Origin: Larimichthys crocea
Taxonomy: Eukaryota; Chordata; Actinopteri; Sciaenidae
Direction: 5' to 3'
Assembly (NCBI RefSeq): GCF_000972845.2
Contig: NC_040016.1
Location: 1,074,701 to 1,138,700, forward strand
DNA: 64,000 nt
How positions within the stretch are numbered: the stretch's first letter is position 1; each line of letters begins with the position of its first letter. Below are positions 25,709-37,940 of this stretch, one piece after another. Position numbers and translations under genes: made by a program. The notes under the pieces are model-generated. The model did no database searches. It had not been told where the DNA came from and saw only the letters and a program-made list of their open reading frames with translations.

Positions 25709-28700
25709 GGCAGAGAGGGAGAGGGAAGACGGGGTGAAAGAAGAGGAAGGCAAGGAGAGGTCTAGCCATAGATTATCTATAAGGGTCTACCATTCTAGCA
25801 TGCAATGTGGTGTTTGGCCACGCCCTCTCAAAACAAGGCCTGAAAGGTTATACCATTCATTTCTAGGCAGACTTATGAGAACAGAGGCCATCTCTGCGCA
25901 TGTCTACCAGCTGTCTACTATGGCAATATTTCTTTATTTTGATTTTTTTTAAACTTTTTTTCTACTCTACATACTTTTTTTTTTTATTTTTACAGTCACC
26001 ATCCTCTCCAAAAACATGAACATATTGATGGATTTTCTGCAATCTGTGTGTCTAGTTTCGTGTGTGTATTCTGTTCCTTGATAAGCGCAAGCATTTGGCT
26101 GTTGGCTGTGTGTGTATATTTGTCTGTGTGTGTGTGCACATAATATATAAAGGAGTCCAAAGCAGTGTTCTTTGTGACTTTAGTTGTGCTGATGTGAGAG
26201 GAGGGGCAGTTTAAGAGGAGGTTCAAGTGATACCGTAGCATGAATGCTCCTGACAGCGCTGTCCTGACCGTGGCTGTCTCTCAGTATGATGAAAATTCAT
26301 AAAACATGTGAAACACACATAATAGAGATCTTCCAATTGTAAATCTTTCAATATACTATCGCGTACAATTTCTTTTTCTTTTTTTTTAAATTAATAAAAT
26401 CGAGATGACACGTGGCCATTACCTATTTTTGCATTATTTAAGAATTTTTTTTGTATTAAGAATTTTGTGCGTTTAAGACAAGAGCAAGTGTACAAATAGA
26501 AATATCGCTTCTTAGTTCTTTGAATTTAGTTTATATTGAAACAAAATCCTATAAAATACGGGAGTTGGAGTTTTTCTTTTTTTTTTTTCTCGTAGAAAAA
26601 GTGATGCAAACACAGCTTTGAAGCAGCAAACAGATCACGTTTGCTGCTTCACAACATGAGACCGGAACATCAGAAGGAGTAAGTCAATCAAGAACATGAT
26701 TTGAATAGTAAATTTGTAGATACTGATTAGTGAATGAACAACTGGAGTATCCCTAACATACACAAATATGTACACATACATGTGCACACACAAATGTACA
26801 CAGTACAACTCTGTCAGCGATCATTACACTCCACATACCATCTCCCTGCTCTTCAACCCTGAGTAAAATCTAAGGGAGAGATTTAATTGTTCCCAAAGAC
26901 ATAAGCGCAGAGAGAAAGAGTGTGGCTTTTTTTTTTGTGTGTCTGAACATGTACATTTGTGTATGTATGTGCTCATGTGTGCACGTGCACATCTGTGTGA
27001 GAGGGTGGGAGAAAGAGAAAGACAAAGAAAGAAAGAAAAGTGTGTATGACGGCTATTTTGTCCTCTGGAAAACTGTTGCTTTCATTGAAATTCTGCAAGA
27101 ATTTTTTTTTTTGAGGAAAGACAGACAAAGTGAGTCCATGCAAGAAAAACACAATCTTCCTCCCAGCAGCGACACCGGGATGTTGAATAGACTCATTGAC
27201 AGTGCCTTTCATACACAGACGTGAAATTCTATGGTTTTCTCTTTTCTAATACTGCAAAACTGACACACAAGTGGGGCATAAAGTGATACTGTAATTACTG
27301 GTTTGTCTCATAAAGCAACACATAGCATCAATCAGGCCATGAGCACCCATTCATACCACTGACAAATTAGAGCTTCTAACCTAGACTCGGATCAAGTTTA
27401 ACACTGTCAAGTTCATTTTTAACACACAATTTAGGAAAATAAACAGGTAACTGGCAACCTTTTGGAGGACATACAATAGATATTTCCTGATATTAGCTTG
27501 CACTTTTCTTGTTATTGAGCAGGCACTTTCTAAACAGAGCTTTCCAGAAGTCTAAAGTACACGTTGTACAATAATGGCAGTGACAATGAGTAGAACAGAA
27601 AAATTAATCAAATGATATGTAAAAAGTGGGGAGGAGACATTCTGTTTGGAGATGGAAAGCTTTGACTGGAGGCCAGGCTGGATCCGCTGTAGGTGTGATT
27701 AATGGTCTTAATAAAAGCTAGTATGTTGCTGAAGCACAACCACACTGTAAAGAATGTAGCGCCCTTTTCCTTTTTTTTCTTTTTTTCTTTTTTTTTTTTG
27801 GATCATCATTCATTGCATTCATATTAAAACGACCACCATCGTCTTCATCACCATTAGTTTCATTTTCATACTTGCATCATCACCTTCGTCTACACTCTAA
27901 GTCTGCCTTAGACAAACCTCAGAACTTGTAGGAGGTCTACGGTTGAGCTAGAACTAGATCTCTTCTACTGTTTATTGTCTGTGTGTGTTGCCTCTGTGGA
28001 TCTTACTGATATCTTTTGGGTGTTGGTTTCCCCAACGTAACATACTGTTAGGCAAAATAGCATTCATAATAATTGGCACTACTGGCAAAAAGGGTTTAAT
28101 TTTTGCTAGCCAAGAAACAAAAGCACAAAGTGTAAATGTTTTGTCTGAAAGATCATTGTTTCAGCTAACTTTGTTTTCCCACTTATAATTCTAACATTAG
28201 ATTTTTCAGTTGCATGCTTTAACAAAATGTTCTTTTCAGTAACACTTATACTGGATACTCTTAAAGTGAAGCAGTTAAAATCCTCTCACAGTCCATATCC
28301 ACTAACATGTTCTTTTTGCTGTTTCTTTGTCTTAAATCTCATGCACATTACTCCGTTTGTAATATCTACATTATTTACAAGCAATACAGCCATCCTGTGT
28401 ACCCAGGTCTCTGTCTTAAGTTCTCATTATGGGAGTAAAATAATTTATAATCTTAAATACAGTCCTCTTATGAAAAAGTTTCAGGGTCCTCGTATCCCCT
28501 TACCTCGTCAGTTTATATACAGGAATATGCAATAGTCCAAAATATGGATTTGATCGCCCGTATGGGCTAATATGGGGACCAATGCCCTGTATAGGGGCAG
28601 GTATAGGACCCATGTCCTGTACAGAGCAAGCATAGAGACCTCTCAGAGTCAAGAAGAAGTCAAGGCAATGGTATGTGACTCTCTCCTCAAAACCACAGTT

Positions 28701-29958
28701 AGGATTTAGAGGTTCACGCAAAGAACAAACTAACAGAGACATTTAACCATTGGAACATGTCATATTTTACCACACAAGGGGGGAAAACCAGTCTCAAGCT
28801 AAACCACTCTTGAGCCAATTAAATAAATAATTAGACCCTTAAATAAATAGAGTAAAAAAAGCACCCAAAATAAGTCATTTGTCCTTACACAGTTCACATT
28901 ACACAGGGCAAGGATAAGTTGATGAGGACGTAAGTGAGACACAACTACACATAGAAATACAAAAGAAACAACACTAAAGCAGTTTGGCAAGCATGCAGGA
29001 GCTCGTAGCTCAAACACATGCATTGAATTGAACAAACACGGACACACCACGTCAGGCGAGCAAAGTGCTGCCTCTGAGAACGACTCCATACAAAGTCCAT
29101 GTAACAAATTAAGACATCGTTATTCAGACCCCCAACCCTTATCTAACAATGCCCCTCTTACATTCAAGTGCAGTTCCTCCCCTTTGGATCGGGTGACTGA
29201 TTAATAGGTTTGAAAGCCTGTGAGTCAGAGTGGTTGGTGGTATTGTGATATATTGAATCAGCTGAATGATTTGCCACTATAGCTCTTCAGGATGATGGAG
29301 AGGAGGAATTAGCGAAAAAACCTTGCATGCAAATGCAACATAGAAGTGAGTTTTTTGGTTTATGTTTTCTTATTCTTTCATGGATCACTGTTTGGATACA
29401 AAACGCATTGTATATTTTCTGCATGTCAAAGTAGCCTTCATCTTGAGCCAGCTGTTCCATCACCGGAACCTTTCAGCACATCCGGTTGCTGCCGTGAACG
29501 GCAGGATGTTGCCGTCGGGTCCTTCCACGCGTCCTCTCGTCTGACTCGACTTGCTTTTGCAAAGAAACATACCCATGAAGAGTGCAAAGAATGCCATGAG
29601 GTTAATGTGATGGCCTCCCAGTGAAACTGTGGAGGAGGATCAGTGCTGTGGGAAGAGCCAGGTCCCTGGGCTCTACCCAGCAGTCTGTCTGTCTGAGCTG
29701 CCATGATGGACACCTATCCTGTCCTCAGTCTGTCTGGGAAGAGTTTTTTTTTCCCCCCCTCTTGAGATAAGAGGGGAGAGAGGGTGAGAGAGAAGGAGGG
29801 AAGAGGGGGAAGAAATGGGCAGGAGATGGGGAATGGAAAGGGGAAGGTGTTTTTTGGGAGGGTGGATGGAAGGAACAGGGAGAAGATGGAAGGAGGGCAG
29901 GGTTTATAAGATTGCTCACAGGCTGAGGGGGCTGTGTCTGGGGCCTTGCGGTGGGCTC
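25410..29958 (-). other. camta1 long 3' UTR (candidate)
   Basis: About 4.5 kb downstream of the camta1 stop has no recognised gene. Minus-strand AATAAA signals occur at 25415-25410 and 27976-27971, among others, so the 3' end is uncertain. It contains (GA)n at about 25674-25704, (TG)-rich stretches near 26110-26135 and 26930-27000, and a repetitive stretch at 28555-28630. CAMTA1 transcripts have long 3' UTRs in mammals; assigning the whole interval here is an inference. Confidence 0.45.
25674..25704. repeat. (GA)n microsatellite
   Basis: A pure GA dinucleotide run, flanked by purine-rich sequence to about 25760. Confidence 0.9.
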
Positions 29959-30347
29959 TCAGGACCCCTGGCCTTTCTCTGCTCTCTGGCCCTGAGGGGG
30001 AAAAAAAAACAGACACACATTAGAGACACACTCAGAGAGGGTTTTTAAGTGTTTGTGTGTAATTGTGCATTGCACTTTCATATCCAAAGGCCATACTTTA
30101 TTCAACAAACCTGCTGCAATTCCCACCCGTCACACACTCGTAAAAGCACACGCTCCATCCTGTTATCCTCCCCACCCATCAAGGCACAAAAAAAGAGACT
30201 GGCAGGCCAAGCAAGACACTTAAAGTCCCCTAGTGAGGTCAGTCAGAACATGCCCCCATGAAGACCATATGCAAGAATTGCTGCTCTATCTATCTGTCAA
30301 TCATGCAGAAGTACCGACATCATTCAGCAGCTCCCAGAGAGAGACAG

Positions 30348-30388
<41 letters not shown>

Positions 30389-32283
30389 GAGAGAAAGAAA
30401 GAGACAGAGGTAGGGAGATAGGTAGGGAAGAAGAGCGCGAGAGAGAGCGAGAGGAAAGGATGATAATCCAGGATCTCCTCTCCCCCTCCCTCCGCTGACA
30501 TGCAAACAGGCATCAGCCACCAGGAGAGAGGGAGAGAGAGAAGAGAGAGAGAAGACTCACCCGTTTCAGAGGCCTATGGTCCATCAAGGGGCTTCACAGG
30601 AACAGTAAAACAACACCAACTATTAGCACCAATCTAGCGAGGGCACGTGTGGCAGTGGGCTGTAAGTGTGCGTGGGTAATGTGTATGGTTGTGTGTCCTT
30701 GGAAGTGTGTGCAGGCAGGAGTGTGTCAAGTGTTTCATGTCTCACCTGTGGCGGCATCGGAGCAGGAACCTCAGGATCTTGCGAGCAGCCTGGTTCTGTT
30801 TTTTTGTTAGGAGGCTGCTGTAAGTGAAGATAAAGGAGTAAGAACAACACATTTACATAATCATGCCCTTTGTGTGAGTAAGTGAGTGAGTGAAGTACCT
30901 GAGGGAGTGTCTATAGGAGCGGTAGTATTGCTGGATGAGGACCGCTGCTCTACGACTTTGTTGGAACTTCCTCTGCTCATGGAAACTCCGGAAACGACTC
31001 TGGATCAGGATGGCTGCCAGGGTCATCCTCTTATAAAGTGCATACTGAGAGAGAAGAGAACGGCAAAATGTAAACCCTTTTGTATACCTTTGTAATGCTC
31101 AGTCCTTTTTCATCCACCGATGAAAACAAAAAAACTCAATGATAAACAGAGAATGTGTTAACTTCAAATGAGTCAGCTCAGTGTATAAAAATTTTAACTT
31201 TCCTCCAGTGAATCTACAGTGTATAACTGAGTATATAATCCTAGTCTAAAACACATATGTGTGCATGTATGTTTGTAAAAAAAAACATTGTTCTCTTTGG
31301 TCAGAATCTCCCAAAACAGCGTGGGAAGGCACATTTTCATGTTTTGTGGTTATAACTGTTTCCCTCTGTGATCTCAAATCATGATTTATCGCAGAGTAAG
31401 AACTTGTACATTTAATATTGTTATTAATAAAACTTAATATATCATGTTTAGCTGCCTGAAGCAAAGACAAAAATGTGTAATAAAACTGACTCGAGTGTGA
31501 ATACACCTTTCTACAATAAACAGAATTAACGATGTGAATAACTTCAACGTGGAGGGACATAAGGAATGACATGATGCAGCAGTATGGCTTCATTATAGAT
31601 GAGTACATTTGAGGTTCTGGAAAGATAAAAAGTAAATGCTGTTAGTTCAATTTGTTTGTGTTTGCTTCGTTTTAGCCTAAATCTAAGAAGGGAACACATC
31701 CACTGATGCTTTTATTTCTGGATATCTAATTCAGCACTTGACTGAAGGTCCGTCTGACATAATAGTGGGTTGATCCTAGCTGTGTGTTGTAACTCTTACC
31801 TGCTTGTATCTCTTATAGCAGCGCTGAATCACTGCTGCAATCTCTTTGCGTTGTTCCTGAATGGGACCCTGCGGGGAGTGGCATTAAGAGTTTTGAATAA
31901 ACATCATCTATGTTAAGTGGTACATGGTCAGCTTAAAGTTTTTCAAATGATTGTGATTTATTTGAATTTGAGTGCGTCAGATTATTTCACAATCTCTTGG
32001 ACCAACTTCACAATCAAATGAGTGAGTGGAGGCCATGTTTACCTTGTGTTTTCTGAGGGAGTGCAGAGCATGCCTGATGGTCTCATACAGCTCTCCCTGT
32101 TCTGCGTCAGTCATGGCTAGACAGGAAGAGTCAGTTTTCAACCTCTCCTCTTTCATAGCTGCACAGAGGAAGGAGCTCCAGTCAAAGGAGGAGGACAGGG
32201 CTTGCTTAGCCTGAGGACTCTGCTGATCCTCAGGCCCTGAGTTTGTTTTGGAGCTAGGAGTCTGGGGCTTGGAGTTCAGAATC
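29959..32283 (-). CDS. camta1: camta1 IQ-motif and C-terminal exons
   Basis: Exon 32283-32043 contains FDWSSFLCAAMKEE and a diverged helix, ETIRHALHSLRKHK. Exon 31868-31800 gives IAAVIQRCYKRYKQ and exon 31044-30899 gives AAILIQSRFRSF and AAVLIQQYYRSY, so three IQ calmodulin-binding motifs are clear. Exon 30817-30746 gives LLTKKQNQAARKILRFLLRC. Exons 30591-30561 (SPLMDHRPLKR) and 29991-29959 (GQRAEKGQGS, stop TGA 29961-29959) complete the tail. Confidence 0.93.
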
Positions 32284-35200
32284 CTGGAGAAAAGCAGAGC
32301 AATGCTAAAGTTTTATAGAAGGTCAGTGAGTTAGGTCAAGAAAATATGGTCAATTCAGGATTTTGTTTCCACTCACCTCTCCACCTCACTGAGGTAACCA
32401 GACAGTAATCTGACATCACTGCTGAGCCCCACCTTCCCGGAGTCTGTTTCAGTCTCCAGTGCCTCCTGCTTAAGCCTACCAGTTGAAGCCTCCATGATGT
32501 GATCAGCTAACATTGTAATATCCATCTGCAAGACATGCAGTTCAGGCGTTATTTACATATTTATAACACCTGTTGGCATTTATTGTCATGCCTTTGCTAA
32601 TAATCATTCATCTCTCTGTGCTTCTTAATTTAAGGAAACGACTGTGGGTTTCTTTTAATTTTCCTGAGTCCTGCACTATGATCATCACTTGATTTTGTAA
32701 GTTGTAAGCTGCTCTGAATTTCAGCCTGCATGCTCTCATTAAATGTGTTTAGGAACATTTGGCTTAACCTAAACACCAGACTTTGTTCCTGTCATACATA
32801 ATTTACCTCTCTTCATGAGCCCTCTTGCCACACTTGACATGACATCCAGGTATTTCTAACAGTTAGGTAAGACGGTCACGTGCCTTCCAGTGGTGGCTAC
32901 TTATCTTCTAAATCAGTATTAAAACTTTAAACCTTTTTCAGCATGTGGTCAAGCTCAGTGTTTCGCACGTGCTATGTGTGAATCCATTTCTTCATTGTAA
33001 GGTTTAACCAGTTGGTACAAGGATGTTGTTATTGCCAGTGAGTAATATGTAAGTGCATTTGATCATTCATATTGGTGTGTGTCTGCTTGTATGGGAATAA
33101 CTTGGTGGTGGAGTTTGCACTGAGGTGCACTTATGCTTATGGCAGCATTCTATGTAGAAAAAGTTTGAGTAGATTATATGTAATACTTTTACCTATTATC
33201 CTTAAGCCATTATCTGTTTACCTGGTTTAGGTTCATGTTTGTTACTCTTACACCTCTTGGCCTGTGGTTTTGTGATTTTTTTTAACCTAAGGAGGTTTTC
33301 ATGGGAGTTTTCCCTTATTCACACTGAGGGTCAAAGTTTGGGGAGAGTTGTTTTCATAGTTTTTTTAATGTATTGTTCATGTATTTTATCACACACATGG
33401 CACACATGCAAGCCAGCTGTACACATTGTTCATTACATACAGTACAAAAAGATCCGTTTTGGTTAAAGAACAAGATGAAAACTGCCCCTAACAATCTGCT
33501 CCCCCTACCTGCAGGTCCTCTGTGTTATCCTGATAGGTCAGCAGCTCTGTCTCCTCTCCCCTGTCAGACAGCACTCTTTGGCGCAGGTGAATGGCCAATC
33601 GTTCTTTTCCTAGAATCCTCCTGGCTAGGCTACGCTGCCCCAGAGTCTGTCTCAGACTCCACCTGGTGCCCCCTCCGGACCTCCCTATCCTGGCCTGCAG
33701 GTGGGAGAACGGAGCGCTGGGGAGCTGAGGACGGTTAGGGCTGGAGCTGGCAGGAGGTGTGTTCTGACAGCTGAGGATAGAAGGTTGAGTTTGTATGGTG
33801 TTAGGGGGGAGAGAGTGTTGAGGGTTAGGACTGGAGGACGAGTTGAGGAGGGAGTTGAGGGTGTTGGTGCCAGGGGCTGAGTTAGCTAACTGTTGCTGGG
33901 TGTCTGGGCTGGGTTTGAGTCTCTTGGCTGGGGGTGGACCTCCCTGTTCTCCCTGGGTTCCCTGTTGGGCTCTGTGTCCTGTTTGGCTCCAGCTCTGGTT
34001 CTGGTTGTCTGGCTGGCTCTCTGCCCTGGGTCTCCTCAGCTCTGAGAAAATAAACATGATGGAAAATAAGAGAAAGTCTAATAATGATGCCTACAGCACC
34101 AGATATGCTAACTTATTAAAAAATAAAACTGAAACTAGCAGCTTGGTTACATACCACTACAACTGAGTGAGAGACACTTTTTTGTGTTTTAAATGAACAG
34201 AGCCTTTTACAAATTCCTCCTTGGTGGTGATAAACCACAGAATAGCAGGCTTTCCCACCTGAGTTAGGATTTGGTGTAGGGCTGTTGCTTATTCCGCTGG
34301 TCTGTGACTCTCCTCTCCACCTGTCCATCCAAGCGTCAGCAGGCTGACCCTGTGCTTGAGGAGTCTGTTGCAGCTGCTCCAAGAGCTCAGCCAGTCGAGT
34401 GTGGCCCCGAGATCGGGCGATGTTGAGCGGCAAGCGTCCCAGCGAATCAGGAATAGCCAGAGCTCTTGGGTCCCACTGATAAAGCACCAATGCTGCCTCA
34501 GTATGGCCCAGAGCACAAGCCCACATCTAAAGAGACCATAGGAAGACCGATATCATGCACAGGCATGAAGAGAAAGACACATTCAGAACACCATTGAGAA
34601 ATATTGATCACTCACCAGTGGAGTGCAGGAGAAGTGGTCTACGTTGAGTGGATCCACCTCCAGCTCAAGGTCAATACTGTCAGCATGCTTTGTGCTGCAG
34701 AGATAACAAAGGTGAAATGAACAGTCTGTGTATTCACAATGGTGTGTCATGATTGTGTGTTACTCACCGCCAGCGAATGAGTGTCTGAATGAGCCCTGCA
34801 TAGCCCTGAGCTGCAGCCAGATGCAGTAAGGTCATTCCTCTTGAGTTCTTACTGTGGACGAGCTGATTAGATGAAGCCCAGCATGGCTGAGACATCATCT
34901 TCTCACACACCACCACGACACGGCCCTCAAATGAACCTTGATCAGGAGAGATCTGGAGCATTGTGGAGACATAAAGGGCAGAGTTATTCTTAAGAGTTTC
35001 CAGGAGTTTTAGCTACAGCATTTCTGTGCCAAAAATGTTTTTCAAAGTGTCACAAAGGTTTGTTTTTTTACAGAGAAAGAGTCTAGTGTTCAGCAAAGAG
35101 AGCTATAAAGAAGACTTGAGGTTTCTGTAGACTGTTTTAAAGTCAGGTACTGAACACTTGTGACCTTATAACAGAAACACTTTTACAATCTAATGAGATC

Positions 35201-37896
35201 TAGTACTATAGTCCTGCAGCAAAATGTCAGATTTGTGAGGCTTACTTTATACTTCAAACCAAATCTCAATGATTCAACATGGTTTAAAAACTCGCTATGG
35301 TTACATTTTTATAATTAAACTACTGTTTCTCCCTTTCAGATTATGTAGCTTAAAGGGAAAATGTGTCTTAATGTCTTACTTGAGATTGCTGATCAGTGGC
35401 TCCTCCTCCTTCCACCCCGCTGCCCTTGGTTGCCATGGTTTCTGAGCCTGGGTTCTGATTGGTTATCTCAGCCATCCTCTGTTCCATCTGCTCCAGACGC
35501 TCCAAGATAGACATCCTGAACTGGGTATCTACAGAAACGAAGGTGGGACACACAGAGCTGTAAACATCGGCTAGCTGTTTGTTGCATTTAAGTAAATCAA
35601 TATTATGTTTTAGTAAATCCTACTTAGAGAGGCTTAAAGAGAGAAGCTCTTCTTTGATAGGCTCAATGCTGGAGAATGAATCAGGACTGAAATCCAATAA
35701 ATCCCCTCACCAACAACTGAAATTTGGAAACCTGGAAACTGTGTGTTTGTGCATTTGTAGAAATGTAGGTTTTGTGTGTCCGTGGCATGGCCGTGTGTGA
35801 ATGTGACCCTTTGTTTCAGTGCTGCTGCAGTTTTGCTGCAGTGCACATTATGTCATTCCACCTGCTGCTCTCTCACTCAGTCTCTCTGTTTTTCTCTCCT
35901 CTCATTTCACTCCTATTTTTCTTTCTGCTGCCTGCAGCACACAAACTGAGCCGAAAGGGTGGAGCCACGAGAGTGACACAAAGGCTCAGACCCCTCCCTC
36001 TCTACTCTGCCAATCAGAAGAGGAGCAGAGTTCGCTGGAAATGCAGCGTCTTTGAAAACAAAGCAAAACACTACTCTGTTCCAAACACATCAACTGCCCA
36101 TTGTAACTGTATAGCAGATTTCTGGTCACAAAACAAGCATTTAATGCTTGCAGACATGAAACATTTAAACAACAAAACAGGATGATTGAGAAGACCACGG
36201 GGATTAACATCCACTATGAGTGGTTAATTATAACAGCTAATACCTTAAAATATCATTATGAAGTGGACAAACATCCACTGAAATTCTGAAATTAAATAGG
36301 GATGAAATGGTGATTGAATCACCCTCTAATTGACAAGTCAATTAATTAAATTAATTTACGTGACTTTCCAATAATAACGTTTTTTGTGCCATTTTTCATT
36401 TTACAATTATTTCATCTACCTGCTGCAAGGCTTATGTTATGAAGGATAAACAGGGATACAAGAAAGGCCACTGGAACATTGGAGACTCCTCCTTTTAAAA
36501 GTCATTTTAGGAATTAATTAAAAAATTAATGAATCAGTTCTTTGTCAATAGCATGCAATTATATCTTAACTAATAGTCTTTAACCACACAATTTAAATGC
36601 AAATGAAATACATTATTATTAATTAAGGAAATAGATTATAATTGACCAGTAAAAAAAAAAAAGTCATTAATATTCTGGTGACACACTCCAACTTCTATAA
36701 AGGCAGAGTCTCCTTAGATTATCTATTATGATCACTGTCCTGCTCTTCAGTGTAGATTCAGCTGCTTTTCAAACTTTGATTGATGATTGACTTTATTTAC
36801 TGACCAACTTGGACTCTGACACTTTTTCTGTGCTGTTGAAGGGTTTTTTTTTTTCCACTGGTAATGCATTGTTTCCATGGTATCTCCACCAATATATGAG
36901 GCTCTGCACTGTGTTCTGAACACTGACCAACCACAACACAGTTTAAAGTGAGATCAGCAAACTCTGATTGCAACACATTGCATTGCAAAACCAAAGCTGA
37001 ACAACAACAGTAGCAATAATTAATTGTGTTTTCATTCAAATCAAAATTTGTGTTTAGGTACTTTTTTTGTTTCTATATTAAGTGAACTGCAGGTTTTATT
37101 AGATGCACATAAGCAGTTACTTTTGTTCATATATTAAATTCATTTGTTTGACTGGTCAAAGTTACTTGGAGAATTATTCATTAGACAAACGCACTTTTGG
37201 CAGAGGGTTCACACAGGGAAACTTTCAGTAGTAAACATGAAAAATGTTAACATTTATACAGGTATTCAAGCGTTGGGTGATCAACAACATGCCCACATGT
37301 CTGTGCATATAGGCCTGTTATTATGTGGGCCTGTACAGGAGTCACATTTCTGTGAGTTTAGTGGCGCTGTCCACTCCTGGAGGTGCTGAAACGGAACACA
37401 ATTAAACCAAACAAGCGGCTCTGCAACACAAGGCTCAAACATCTAGCGTGCAAACAACGTGAGGACTTGTGGCATTTCATCCGCCCCTTTGTCTGAAATC
37501 GACAGAGGCTGGGCTACTACACCACATGTCCCACACATATTTACACTGAAGCGTGAAATGCAAAAAAGTGGTTTCACAGATATGGAGTCGACATTTAAAC
37601 AACAGGCATGTCCACCGTGAGAAAAACAAACAAACAAAACAAACAAAACAAACTTAACGAAGCTACAGACAACACACAAGCTGATAAATAAATAAAAAAA
37701 GAGCGCGTTTTGAAGTTATCATGAGTTTAAAATCAAATCAGCTACGAACCCAAACAGCGAGTCTCTCTATGTGCTGCTCTCTTTGTTCCCGCTTCTGCTC
37801 AACCCCGTTAGTTTGAAGTGTGCGACTCACACATTGCTACTCCGAGCGAGCAAAACACAACTAAGTGCAGGGGGGAGAGAGAGAGGGAGAGAGAGA

Positions 37897-37940
<44 letters not shown>

